From positions 1-39,001 of IMG/VR virus record IMGVR_UViG_3300009151_000163: a stretch of 39,001 nucleotides of DNA. The stretch is one strand, 5' to 3'. Shown piece after piece: positions 1-8,214 of this stretch. The stretch's first letter is position 1. Every line of letters begins with the position of its first letter. Source of the DNA: a virus. The notes beneath the pieces were generated by a model that worked only from the letters and a program-made list of their open reading frames with translations, was not told the DNA's origin and did no database searches. Both the position numbers and the translations under genes were made by a program.

Positions 1-69
1 AGAGCAGTTGTTAATGATAGCCCAGTGTCTTTCTATGCACAAGCTATTTCCAGAACCGCTAAAAAATAA
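1..69 (+). CDS. C-terminal end of a gp22-like prohead scaffold protein (partial)
   Basis: Only the last 22 codons are present, reading in frame 1 to a TAA at 67-69. The peptide ends SFYAQAISRTAKK. The identity is inferred mainly from position: in T4-like phages the gene directly upstream of gene 23 is gene 22, the prohead core scaffold, and a basic, alanine-rich C-terminus fits. A late promoter and the gene 23 ribosome binding site follow at once. The tail is too short to exclude another head-morphogenesis protein. Confidence 0.5.
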   Translation, partial: RAVVNDSPVSFYAQAISRTAKK

Positions 70-73
70 CTCT

Positions 74-81
74 TATAAATA
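74..81 (+). promoter_or_regulatory. T4-type late promoter TATAAATA for gene 23
   Basis: Exact match to the T4 late promoter octamer TATAAATA, which is read by host RNA polymerase carrying gp55 and the sliding clamp. It lies 42 nt before the capsid gene start, leaving a leader of about 35 nt that includes the purine-rich GAAGGGGATAGAG ribosome binding region. This agrees with the high late expression expected for a major capsid gene. Confidence 0.85.
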
Positions 82-122
82 AATCATTACCAACTAACTA
101 AACCAAGAAGGGGATAGAGAAA

Positions 123-1478
123 ATGTACCTTAACGAAGAAATTCAAACAAAATGGGCTCCAGTGTTAAATCACGAAGACCTAAGTCCTATCAAAGATACG
201 CACAAGCGTAGCGTTATCGCTACTCTGTTGGAAAACACAGAGCGCGAATTGATGACAGCAAGCAGCCAAGCTTACGGTAGCCAAAGCCTGATGGAATCTC
301 CAGTTCCTATCAATGCTGGTGTTTCCGGTGGCGCTGGTAACATTGCAACTTTCGATCCAGTTCTAATCAGCTTGGTTCGTCGTGCAATGCCTAACCTGAT
401 TGCATATGACATCTGCGGCGTACAACCAATGACTGGCCCAACAGGCTTGATCTTTGCAATGCGTTCACAGTATGGCAATACAACATCTGCAAACGTTGCT
501 GAAACCTTCTACAACGAAGTTAACACAGCATTTGGTACAGTTGTTACTGGTAACTCGTCTGTTGCTGGTCAAGGTCAAGTTGGTACCATTCCTGGTACAA
601 CTGGTCAAACCATTAACTTGGCTTCTACCAACACATACAACTATGCACAAGCAATGTCGACAGCACAGGCTGAAGCATTGGGTACTACGAGCAACACAGC
701 ATTCCCACAAATGGGTTTCACAATTGAGAAAGTTACTGTAACTGCTCAATCACGTGCTCTGAAAGCTGAATACACAATGGAACTGGCACAGGACTTGAAA
801 GCAATCCATGGTCTGGATGCTGAAACAGAACTGTCCAACATTCTGACTGGTGAGATTCTTGCTGAGATCAACCGTGAAGTTGTTCGTACAATTAACGTAA
901 CAGCAGCTCAAGGTTGCTCTACAGGTACTACAACCGCTGGCGTGTTTGACTTAGACGTTGACGCAAACGGTCGTTGGTCTGTTGAGAAATTCAAGGGTCT
1001 AATGTTCCAAATCGAACGTGAAGCTAACCAAATTGCAAAAGACACACGTCGTGGTAAAGGTAACATCATCATCTGTTCTTCAGACGTAGCGTCTGCATTG
1101 CAAATGGCTGGTGTTCTTGACTACACTCCTGCTCTGAATAGCAACAACCTGCAAGTTGACGATACAGGTAACACTTTTGCTGGTGTTCTGAATGGTCGTA
1201 TGAAGGTTTATATCGATCCGTACACCACAGGCAACTACATGGTTGTTGGTTACAAAGGTTCGAGCGCATTTGACGCTGGTCTGTTCTACTGCCCATACGT
1301 TCCTCTGCAAATGGTTCGTGCTGTTGATCAAGACAGCTTCGCACCAAAGATCGGCTTCAAAACCCGTTACGGCATGGTAGCAAATCCGTTTGCTCAAGGT
1401 CTGACACGTGGTGCTGGTGCTCTGGTTAAAGATAGCAACGTGTACTACCGTCGTACTATCGTTAGCAACCTGCTGTAA
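123..1478 (+). CDS. 23: Major capsid protein gp23
   Basis: Forms the hexamers of the phage head. At 451 aa it is shorter than T4 gp23 (521 aa) and close to marine T4-like relatives. Family landmarks include FDPVLISLVRRAMPNLIAYD near residues 78-97 and the C-terminal KIGFKTRYGMVANPFAQG. A likely prohead protease (gp21-type, L/I-x-E) cleavage site is L56-M57-E58 followed by SP, close to the position of the T4 cleavage after residue 65. The N-terminal 58 residues would then be removed during head maturation. The start at 123 follows a good purine-rich ribosome binding site. The gene sits between a TATAAATA late promoter and a strong terminator, so it can be expressed as a single-gene unit. Confidence 0.97.
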   Translation: MYLNEEIQTKWAPVLNHEDLSPIKDTHKRSVIATLLENTERELMTASSQAYGSQSLMESPVPINAGVSGGAGNIATFDPVLISLVRRAMPNLIAYDICGVQPMTGPTGLIFAMRSQYGNTTSANVAETFYNEVNTAFGTVVTGNSSVAGQGQVGTIPGTTGQTINLASTNTYNYAQAMSTAQAEALGTTSNTAFPQMGFTIEKVTVTAQSRALKAEYTMELAQDLKAIHGLDAETELSNILTGEILAEINREVVRTINVTAAQGCSTGTTTAGVFDLDVDANGRWSVEKFKGLMFQIEREANQIAKDTRRGKGNIIICSSDVASALQMAGVLDYTPALNSNNLQVDDTGNTFAGVLNGRMKVYIDPYTTGNYMVVGYKGSSAFDAGLFYCPYVPLQMVRAVDQDSFAPKIGFKTRYGMVANPFAQGLTRGAGALVKDSNVYYRRTIVSNLL

Positions 1479-1502
1479 TAATAATAATAAGACAGTGGCT
1501 TT

Positions 1503-1529
1503 AAAAGGGGACTTCGGTCCCCTTTTTTT
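1503..1529 (+). terminator. Strong intrinsic terminator after gene 23
   Basis: A ten-base-pair stem (AAAAGGGGAC paired with GTCCCCTTTT) is capped by a TTCG tetraloop and followed by further T residues. This is a textbook rho-independent terminator and isolates the capsid transcript from the tail-tube gene downstream. Confidence 0.93.
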
Positions 1530-1532
1530 ATG

Positions 1533-1540
1533 GATAAATA
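1533..1540 (+). promoter_or_regulatory. Weak late promoter GATAAATA
   Basis: Seven of eight bases match the late octamer (G in place of the first T). It lies directly after the gene 23 terminator and 16 nt before the next start codon, where a late promoter is needed for a virion gene. The AAAGGAG ribosome binding site sits between it and the start. Confidence 0.5.
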
Positions 1541-1556
1541 GTCCAAAGGAGTTATT

Positions 1557-2081
1557 ATGAGCGTACTAGACAATCAGCCGTTAGATCAAAGTTTCTTATC
1601 ACCTCTTGGGTTTAAACTTCAAATTAAGAAGACACCTCATGTGAATTACTTTATTCAAAAAGTAACTGTTCCCGGGGTAACGCTTGGTACAGCTGATATT
1701 GACAGTCCGTTCACAAAAATTCCTTTTCCAGGAACAAAGCTAACTTTTGGTAATCTCCAAGTTACTTTTAAAGTTGATGAGAACATGAAGAACTACCTTG
1801 AAATATATTCGTGGTTAAGAGATGTTGGTTTTCCTGATAACTTTGCACAATATAGCAACATTGCTGGTCAATCTATTACTTCTGGTGCTGGTGTTTATTC
1901 GGATATTAATTTAATTGTTCTTTCAAGCGCTATGAACCCAAACATTGAATTTACGTTTTTTGATTGTTTCCCTGTTGACCTTTCTGCTCTAGAGTTTGAT
2001 AGTACGTCTGCTGACGTTGACTATTTAACTGCTACTGTTACTTTTGCTAATAGAAGATTTGATGTAAAAGCATTGGTGTAA
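1557..2081 (+). CDS. Tail-tube-fold virion protein (gp19-like)
   Basis: A 174-aa protein with the pattern of tail-tube subunits: an N-terminal GFKLQIKKTP strand, a central KLTFGNLQVTFKVDENMKNY segment and a C-terminal VDYLTATVTFANRRFDV strand. T4 gp19 is 163 aa. Related proteins are annotated in marine T4-like phages as tail tube or virion structural proteins. It has its own ribosome binding site (AAAGGAG) after the gene 23 terminator. In many cyanophages this slot holds the tail completion gene 3, so it could be a paralogous tube protein and not the main tube subunit. The fold call is firmer than the exact role. Confidence 0.7.
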   Translation: MSVLDNQPLDQSFLSPLGFKLQIKKTPHVNYFIQKVTVPGVTLGTADIDSPFTKIPFPGTKLTFGNLQVTFKVDENMKNYLEIYSWLRDVGFPDNFAQYSNIAGQSITSGAGVYSDINLIVLSSAMNPNIEFTFFDCFPVDLSALEFDSTSADVDYLTATVTFANRRFDVKALV

Positions 2082-2096
2082 CCTACAACCTATATT

Positions 2097-2531
2097 ATGA
2101 AACTTGAAGACATTTGGGACCTCTGGGAAGCAGACGGTCATATGGACATGACAGAGCTAAGCGCTGAAAGTCTAAAGATACCTCTACTACACCACAAGTA
2201 CTATAGGCTGTATATACAAGAGGGGCTCACGTTTAGGAAGTATGAGCAAGAATACAAGACTCTATACAAATTAAAGCATCAATACTACACGGGTGTGCTT
2301 GATAAAGCTACGCTCGAAGAGCGTGGTTGGGTACCCAATCCATTAAAGATTCTTAGACAGGATATGCCAGTATATATGGAAAGCGATCCTGATATCCAGC
2401 TAATTCAAGCAAAGATAGATATACAAAAGCAGAAAGTATCCTTCCTGGAGTCTGCTATTAAAACTATTGTCAATCGTGGTTTCTTAATAAAGAATGTAAT
2501 TGATTGGGAAAGATTCAAGAGTGGTGCATGA
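2097..2531 (+). CDS. uvsY: UvsY recombination mediator
   Basis: A 144-aa protein (T4 UvsY is 137 aa) that loads the UvsX recombinase on gp32-coated single strands. The YRLYIQEGLTFRKYEQEY segment and the C-terminal helix with IDIQKQKVSFLESAIKTI match the family. It is acidic at the N-terminus and lysine-rich in the middle. The stop overlaps the uvsW start as ATGA (2528-2531), the usual uvsY-uvsW coupling. No strong Shine-Dalgarno is visible at the start. Confidence 0.88.
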   Translation: MKLEDIWDLWEADGHMDMTELSAESLKIPLLHHKYYRLYIQEGLTFRKYEQEYKTLYKLKHQYYTGVLDKATLEERGWVPNPLKILRQDMPVYMESDPDIQLIQAKIDIQKQKVSFLESAIKTIVNRGFLIKNVIDWERFKSGA

Positions 2532-2701
2532 CAGAGATAATCCGTGTAACAAAGTTTAACGACGTACATATTAAGTTACATTGCGATAGTGGTGTAGCAC
2601 AAGAAATAGGCGAGTATTTCACATTAATGTTCCGGGCGCTAAGTTTTCACCCGCATACAAAAACAAAATGTGGGATGGAAAAATTCGTTTGTTTCATTTG
2701 A
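2528..2701 (+). pseudogene. uvsW: N-terminal part of uvsW in a shifted frame
   Basis: The ATG at 2528 overlaps the uvsY stop and opens a frame reading MTEIIRVTKFNDVHIKLHCD and on to EIGEYFT, which is the N-terminus expected for UvsW. After codon 32 (2621-2623) this frame diverges and stops at 2701. The continuation expected of UvsW (VPGAKFSPAYKNKMWDGKIR) lies in the -1 frame from about 2629. One extra T near 2624 would restore a continuous EYFTFNVPGAKFSP reading. The open frame is real coding sequence but is disconnected from the helicase body in this sequence. Confidence 0.8.
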
Positions 2702-3993
2702 TGCGTCAAACTTTGTACATGGGATTGCTGGATAGTGTACACAAATTTGCAAAGGAAAGAGGTTATGAGATTGAGTATGATAATCCAAACAACTTTGCAG
2801 AAACAGAATTCTCTGTAACTGAAGCTGAGACATTTATAAAGTCACTTAACTTACCACACCAGATACGTGACTATCAATTAGAAGCTTTTATACATGCGGT
2901 AAGAAAAAGAAGAACGTTGCTTTTATCACCAACAGCATCTGGTAAGTCATTAATCATTTTTTTACTATCGGCTTTGTTTGTCAAGAAAAAAGTTCTTATT
3001 GTTGTTCCAACTTTAGGACTTGTTCACCAAATGGCATCGGACTTTGTAAGTTATGGATGTCCCGACAACCTAATACATAAAATATATGCTGGTCAAGATA
3101 AAGATACCAATGCAAACATTGTTGTAACAACATGGCAGAGTGTCTATGAGCTGCCTAAAAAATGGTTTGACCAATTTGGTGTTGTTATTGGTGATGAGGC
3201 CCATCAATTTAAAGCTAAGAGTCTTGTTGATATTATGGAAAAGTTGGTTAACTGTAAGTATCGATTTGGCTTTACAGGCACACTGGATGGTACGCTAACT
3301 AACAAGCTTGTTTTGGAAGGTTTGTTTGGCGCTGTTAAACAAGTAACAACAACTGCTAAGTTAATGGAAAACAAGACAGTAGCGGATCTAAAGATTAAAG
3401 CACTGGTGCTTAGTTATGACGATGATATGAGATCGTTCTTTGCTAAAGCAAAACCTAAATATCAAGACGAGATTACATATATAACAACCAATAATGCTCG
3501 TAATAAATTCTTAGTAAATCTTGTAAGTTCATTAAAAAACAATACATTACTGTTGTTTAATTTTGTTGATCATGGTAAAATGCTTGAGAAGTATATAAAA
3601 GAGCAAAATCCTGATAAGGATGTGTTTCTTGTATATGGATTAGTTGAGGGTGAAGAGCGTGAAGCAGTAAGAAAGTATGTTGAGGATCATAACGGCGTTA
3701 TTGTTATTGCTTCATATAAAACATTCTCAACAGGGGTCAACATACAGAATCTGCATAATGTTGTGTTTGGTTCGCCTAGCAAATCTCGAATAAGAGTGCT
3801 ACAATCAATAGGTAGGGGTTTAAGAACAAACGAACACAAACTAGATGCTGTGCTTTACGATGTGGCTGACGATTTATCGTGGAAGTCTTTTAAGAATCAT
3901 ACAATCGGACATTTTGCAGAGCGTATACAAATGTACAATCAAGAAAAGTTTGATTATAAAATTTACACAATTAAGTTAAAGGGATCAACATGA
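2668..3993 (+). CDS. uvsW: UvsW helicase (main part; true gene begins at 2528)
   Basis: Superfamily 2 RNA/DNA helicase that unwinds branched recombination intermediates and R-loops. It helps end origin-dependent initiation. Motif I is SPTASGKS (residues 87-94 of this frame), motif II is DEAH (176-179), motif III is GFTGTL, and motif VI includes QSIGRGLRT. The ATG at 2668 is only an internal methionine: homology (FSPAYKNKMWDGKIRLF) extends upstream in this frame to about 2623, where it joins the N-terminal piece starting at 2528 through a -1 frameshift. Full length would be about 490 aa, as in T4 (503). The stop overlaps the next start at 3990. Confidence 0.93.
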   Translation: MWDGKIRLFHLMRQTLYMGLLDSVHKFAKERGYEIEYDNPNNFAETEFSVTEAETFIKSLNLPHQIRDYQLEAFIHAVRKRRTLLLSPTASGKSLIIFLLSALFVKKKVLIVVPTLGLVHQMASDFVSYGCPDNLIHKIYAGQDKDTNANIVVTTWQSVYELPKKWFDQFGVVIGDEAHQFKAKSLVDIMEKLVNCKYRFGFTGTLDGTLTNKLVLEGLFGAVKQVTTTAKLMENKTVADLKIKALVLSYDDDMRSFFAKAKPKYQDEITYITTNNARNKFLVNLVSSLKNNTLLLFNFVDHGKMLEKYIKEQNPDKDVFLVYGLVEGEEREAVRKYVEDHNGVIVIASYKTFSTGVNIQNLHNVVFGSPSKSRIRVLQSIGRGLRTNEHKLDAVLYDVADDLSWKSFKNHTIGHFAERIQMYNQEKFDYKIYTIKLKGST

Positions 3994-4373
3994 CAAGCAT
4001 TCTAAAACTTAGTAATGGGTTAGAAGTTGTAGGGACAATAGAGGTAGAAAATGATTACAACGTGGTAGTTAATAAACCACTACAGATTAATTATAGATAT
4101 TTTCAAGGCTCTATACCTTCTGTATCATTTGTTAGGTATATTATGTTTGCTCGATCTGATGTAGTTGGTTTTTGTACACGAGATATTATGAGCATTGTAG
4201 ATGCGAGAGAATCTTTTGCTGCATATTATGCAAATGTTGTTGATCAATATTATGGGGATCTTGAAAAGGTGATAGACAAAGAACTAGACAACATTACTGT
4301 ATCTCCTTCAGAAAAAGGATTCCATGAAAGCATACTTGAATCAATGTCGGTGGAAGGTGCAACGGTAAACTAA
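3990..4373 (+). CDS. Conserved small protein with an Sm-like N-terminal pattern
   Basis: 127 aa, of unknown function. The first 70 residues (ILKLSNGLEVVGTIEVEN, then a VVVNKPLQINYR strand and a VSFVRYIMF strand) look like the short barrel of Sm/Lsm-like proteins. The rest is an acidic helical tail. A gene in this position, between uvsW and 55, is common in marine T4-like phages. It overlaps the uvsW stop by four bases and is one base from gene 55, so it is co-translated with late transcription genes. The Sm-like call is an inference from the pattern, and RNA binding is not shown. Confidence 0.55.
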   Translation: MTSILKLSNGLEVVGTIEVENDYNVVVNKPLQINYRYFQGSIPSVSFVRYIMFARSDVVGFCTRDIMSIVDARESFAAYYANVVDQYYGDLEKVIDKELDNITVSPSEKGFHESILESMSVEGATVN

Positions 4374-4374
4374 T

Positions 4375-4929
4375 ATGGCAACTCATTATGTAGACAACAA
4401 ACATCTGTTTGCTGTAATTGTAGAATACAAAGCATTGGTAGCAGAAGCAAAAGCTAATGATAAACCAAAACCAATAATTCCTAACTATGTTGGTGAATGT
4501 ATTCTTTTAATAGCAAAACGATTATCAACAAAACCAAACTTTGTTAATTATTCTTACCGCGATGAAATGATTAGTGACGGGATAGAAAATTGCATTAGTT
4601 ATTTTGATAATTTTGATCCTGATAAATCAAACAATCCTTTTGCATATTTTACACAGATTATATACTTTGCCTTTTTACGTAGGATACAGAAAGAAAAGAA
4701 GCAGACATACATTAAACATAAGACAGCAGAGAACAGTATGTTGTTTAATGAGTTAGTTGAGCAGGGTGAGGATGGTGAAATGATTTTTAACCCTCAAGAC
4801 TTCGATGCTGAAAATGTTTCTGATTTTGTAAAAGCGTTTGAGATTAACATAGACAAAAAGAAAGTCAAACGTAAAAAGGGACTTGATAATTTTATTGAGG
4901 AAGATGTCATACAACAGGATATTTTATGA
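4375..4929 (+). CDS. 55: gp55, sigma factor for late transcription
   Basis: 184 aa, nearly the same as T4 gp55 (185 aa). It replaces the host sigma factor on RNA polymerase and recognises TATAAATA promoters in complex with the gp45 clamp. A region-2-like helix set is visible at YRDEMISDGIENCISYFDNF followed by NPFAYFTQIIYFAFLRRIQK, typical of the family. A basic segment KKKVKRKKGL lies near the end. The late promoters found in this window (74, 20092, 20779, 34892 on plus, 19070 on minus) are its predicted targets. Confidence 0.93.
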   Translation: MATHYVDNKHLFAVIVEYKALVAEAKANDKPKPIIPNYVGECILLIAKRLSTKPNFVNYSYRDEMISDGIENCISYFDNFDPDKSNNPFAYFTQIIYFAFLRRIQKEKKQTYIKHKTAENSMLFNELVEQGEDGEMIFNPQDFDAENVSDFVKAFEINIDKKKVKRKKGLDNFIEEDVIQQDIL

Positions 4930-5408
4930 ACCATAAAGAAGAATTTAACAAACAAATTGATATGTCACATTCATATCAGCACAATGTTTATGTCAAAACA
5001 ATGACTTTTAAACAAAGTGGTCTAACATACTGTGGTCATCATCACACATATGATCATGTCACACTTGTTGCATCGGGTAAAGTCCGGGTGAAATTTGAGG
5101 CCGTTCTTGAAGGTGATTTGCCTGAAGAAGAAATGGAATATATAGGATCTTCAATGTTTGTTACAAGAAGTTATCGCAAACATGAAATCACTGCTTTAGA
5201 AGATAATACTGTTGTTTGTTGCATACATGCAATCCGTAATGTAGAAGGAGAAATTATTGTGTACGATGTACCATCGCACATTGACGATGCAAAAGAAAAA
5301 CTTGCCCTTATGGCATATGACATGACGCCAGAAGAAAAATTAAAAAGTATTCTTAGAGCAGAAGAAGAAGGAACCCTTCAACCAGGAAACGCTGATCTTT
5401 TAATATGA
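4926..5408 (+). CDS. Cupin-like small protein
   Basis: 160 aa, overlapping gene 55 by four bases. The stretch YCGHHHTYDHVTLVASGKVR (residues 35-54) has the His cluster plus GxV spacing of a cupin first motif (G-x5-H-x-H-x3,4-E-x6-G, with D in the E slot). The second part, MFVTRSYRKHEITALEDNTV, carries a later His typical of cupin motif 2. It is probably a metal-binding beta-barrel with unknown substrate. The C-terminal helix MTPEEKLKSILRAEEEG is separate from the barrel. The link to gp55 or gp47 is by position only. Confidence 0.55.
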   Translation: MNHKEEFNKQIDMSHSYQHNVYVKTMTFKQSGLTYCGHHHTYDHVTLVASGKVRVKFEAVLEGDLPEEEMEYIGSSMFVTRSYRKHEITALEDNTVVCCIHAIRNVEGEIIVYDVPSHIDDAKEKLALMAYDMTPEEKLKSILRAEEEGTLQPGNADLLI

Positions 5409-5439
5409 AAAGACTAGTTAATTACATTGAGGAACACAA

Positions 5440-6495
5440 ATGCTAGTGGCTCTTTTAGGCGACACACATATAGGTGCAAGAAACGATAGCCCTTCTTTCC
5501 ATAAGTTTTTTGCTAAGTTTTATGATAATGTATTCTTTCCATATCTTGAAGCAAACAATATTACTGGTGTAATTCAATTGGGTGATGTGTTTGATAGACG
5601 TAAATATATTAATTTCAATTCGTTACACCAAGGTCGTAAATATTTGTTTGAGCCATTAAACAAATACCACACATGGATGTTGGTAGGTAATCACGATACG
5701 TATTATAAAAATACGAATGATGTTAATTCACCTTGTATGCTGCTCAAAGAATATAAAAACATCAGCCCAATAAAAAGCGTGTATGAGACATCAATCGGGG
5801 GTGTTCCTTTCCTGCTTATGCCGTGGATATGTGATGAAAATTATGAAGAATCAATGAAAGCTCTTCAACAAACAAATGCAACACACATTGTCGGTCATTT
5901 TGAGATTGATGGATTCGAAATGTACAAAGGAGCTGTACATGAAGGTGGCTTAACAAAAGACACTTTTAACAACTTTGAATCTGTATGGTCTGGCCACTTT
6001 CATCATCAATCAAAGTTAGGTAATATTCACTATCTCGGTACTCCATATGAGATGACATGGTCTGATTATGGTGATGAAAAAGGATTTCATGTATTTGATA
6101 CAGACACAAGGGAGCTAACGTTTGTTCCTAATCCATATAAAATGTTTCACAAACTCCATTACGACGATACCGACAAACAAATAAGCGAGGTTGTCAATAT
6201 AGATTTTAATGTGTATAGTGAGACGTTTGTTAAGTTAATTGTCCGTAATAAAACTAATCCTTATTGTTTTGATATGTTTGTAGACAAGTTAGAAAAAGCT
6301 GGCGTATATAATGTACAAGTTGTTGATGATCACTTCCACATGGACATGGAAAACGATGATGATATTATTAGCGAAGCAGAGGATACGCTAACAATTCTTA
6401 GCAAGTATGTAAATCAGTTAGATGATAGTGTCGACAAACAACCTCTTGATATACTAATGAGAGAACTCTATCAAGAAGCACTAAGTGTGGAGTAA
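5440..6495 (+). CDS. 47: gp47, SbcD/Mre11-type recombination nuclease subunit
   Basis: 351 aa (T4 gp47 is 339). It works with gp46 to resect double-strand ends for recombination-dependent replication. The calcineurin-like phosphoesterase motifs are all present in order: GDTHIG (7-12), GDVFDRR (48-54), GNHD (83-86), GHFEIDG (152-158) and GHFHHQ (185-190), giving the two-metal active site. The start has GAGGA ten nucleotides upstream. The gene ends four bases before the gene 46 start, the usual 47-46 pair. Confidence 0.96.
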   Translation: MLVALLGDTHIGARNDSPSFHKFFAKFYDNVFFPYLEANNITGVIQLGDVFDRRKYINFNSLHQGRKYLFEPLNKYHTWMLVGNHDTYYKNTNDVNSPCMLLKEYKNISPIKSVYETSIGGVPFLLMPWICDENYEESMKALQQTNATHIVGHFEIDGFEMYKGAVHEGGLTKDTFNNFESVWSGHFHHQSKLGNIHYLGTPYEMTWSDYGDEKGFHVFDTDTRELTFVPNPYKMFHKLHYDDTDKQISEVVNIDFNVYSETFVKLIVRNKTNPYCFDMFVDKLEKAGVYNVQVVDDHFHMDMENDDDIISEAEDTLTILSKYVNQLDDSVDKQPLDILMRELYQEALSVE

Positions 6496-6498
6496 TGT

Positions 6499-8214
6499 TT
6501 GATATTTTTTAAAACGCTAAGGTATAAAAACCTTCTTAGCACAGGTAACGTTTTTACTGAAATAAAATTACATTCCCATAACACAACATTAATTGTTGGA
6601 GAAAATGGAGCAGGTAAGTCAACCATCCTTGATGCGCTTTCGTTTGGTTTGTTTGGCAAACCTTTTAGAAAGGTTAACAAAGGACAGCTAATCAACTCAA
6701 TTAACAACAAAGCGTTAATGGTTGAGGTTGAGTTTACTGTCGGTAATAAAAATTATCTTATACAGCGTGGCGCAAAGCCAAACGTGTTTAATGTGTACCA
6801 AGATGGTATATTGATTAACAATGACGCAAGCGCTGGTGACTATCAAGAGATGCTTGATAAGCACATTTTAAAGATTAACCACAAAACATTCTCACAAATT
6901 GTAGTACTAGGTAGTGCTTCTTTTGTTCCGTTCATGCAAATGACGGCTGCTAATCGTAGAGAAGTAATTGAAGATCTTTTAGATATTCAAATCTTTACCG
7001 TAATGAACACATTGCTTAAAGATAAGATTGCTTTAAACAAAAGCACAATTACAGATGTTGATTATGTAATGCAGGGGATTGCAGAAAAGATTGATTTAGA
7101 AAAGAAGCACTTACAGGTATTACAATCAAGTAATAATGAACAGATAGCAGCTAAGCGTTTAAAGATTGCTGAGTATGAAGGTAGTATACAAGAAGCAGAT
7201 AATGAAATATTAGCATATATGGAACAGCATACTATTTACCAAGATTTAGATGCTATTCAATCTTTACAGCTTAAAAAGCAGACAAAGTTAAACACGTTAT
7301 ATCACCAACTATGTACAAAGTCACATGATATCGATAAAGACATTTTGTTCTTTTCAACACATGATGATTGCCCAGTATGTCAACAAGGAATAGATCATGT
7401 GTTCAAAGACAGTACGGTTGAAGAAAAGAAAAATAAAAAACAAGAATTAACACTAGCAATAGAAGAGCTAGATTCAAAAATTGCTGGTATTTCAACAGCA
7501 CTTCGAAATGTTGAAACATTAATTATGGAAAGAGCTGTTTGGACAGCAAACATTAATGACAGACAAAGAGATATAGTCTTTTGGCAAAGATTGATTGGTG
7601 AGATGCAGACGGATATTGACCAATTGGAGAGCACGCCTCATATTGAAAATAATACAAACAGACTGGCCGATCTAAGATTACAACTCAAAGAAAAGATTGT
7701 ACAGCGCGAGGTTCTAGGTAAGCAAAAAGCTACTTTGGAGATGGCTGCTGTCCTGTTAAAGGATAGTGGAATAAAAACTAAAATTATTCGCCAATACATC
7801 CCTGTAATCAACAAATTGATTAATAAGTATCTAGCATCAATGGACTTCTTTGTCAACTTTGAGCTTGATGAGAATTTTGAAGAGAAAATTAAATCAAGGT
7901 TTCGTGATGAGTTTAGTTACGCGTCTTTTTCCGAAGGTGAAAAATCAAGACTAGATTTAGCGTTGTTGTTTACATGGAGATCAATTTCAAGATTACGCAA
8001 CAGCACTAGCACTAACTTGCTTATTCTTGATGAGGTGTTTGATGGTTCGTTAGATGCTCAAGGTAACGAAGAGCTTTTAAAGATACTTGATACATTAACA
8101 GATGGTAATAATGTGTTTGTTATATCACATAAGACAGATGCATATCTTGATAAATTTAACCGAGTGTTAAAGTTTCAGAAGATTGGTAATTTTAGTACAA
8201 TGAGTGAATTATGA
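6499..8214 (+). CDS. 46: gp46, SbcC/Rad50-type ATPase subunit
   Basis: 571 aa (T4 gp46 is 560). It is the ATPase partner of gp47. Walker A is GENGAGKST (34-42). The zinc hook CPVC is at 291-294, at the tip of two coiled-coil arms. The ABC signature SFSEGEKSRLD is near 476-486 and Walker B ILDEVFD near 509-515. The start is a TTG at 6499, with GTGGAG eight bases upstream; the resulting IFFKTLRYKNLLSTGN start agrees with family members. The nearby ATG at 6495 is out of frame and stops within five codons, so it is not the start. The end overlaps the deformylase gene by four bases. Confidence 0.95.
   Translation: MIFFKTLRYKNLLSTGNVFTEIKLHSHNTTLIVGENGAGKSTILDALSFGLFGKPFRKVNKGQLINSINNKALMVEVEFTVGNKNYLIQRGAKPNVFNVYQDGILINNDASAGDYQEMLDKHILKINHKTFSQIVVLGSASFVPFMQMTAANRREVIEDLLDIQIFTVMNTLLKDKIALNKSTITDVDYVMQGIAEKIDLEKKHLQVLQSSNNEQIAAKRLKIAEYEGSIQEADNEILAYMEQHTIYQDLDAIQSLQLKKQTKLNTLYHQLCTKSHDIDKDILFFSTHDDCPVCQQGIDHVFKDSTVEEKKNKKQELTLAIEELDSKIAGISTALRNVETLIMERAVWTANINDRQRDIVFWQRLIGEMQTDIDQLESTPHIENNTNRLADLRLQLKEKIVQREVLGKQKATLEMAAVLLKDSGIKTKIIRQYIPVINKLINKYLASMDFFVNFELDENFEEKIKSRFRDEFSYASFSEGEKSRLDLALLFTWRSISRLRNSTSTNLLILDEVFDGSLDAQGNEELLKILDTLTDGNNVFVISHKTDAYLDKFNRVLKFQKIGNFSTMSEL

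Noticed and set aside
1069-1397. Minus-strand open frames opposite gene 23
   Set aside because: Antisense shadows of a strongly conserved capsid gene; no start signal and no family pattern.
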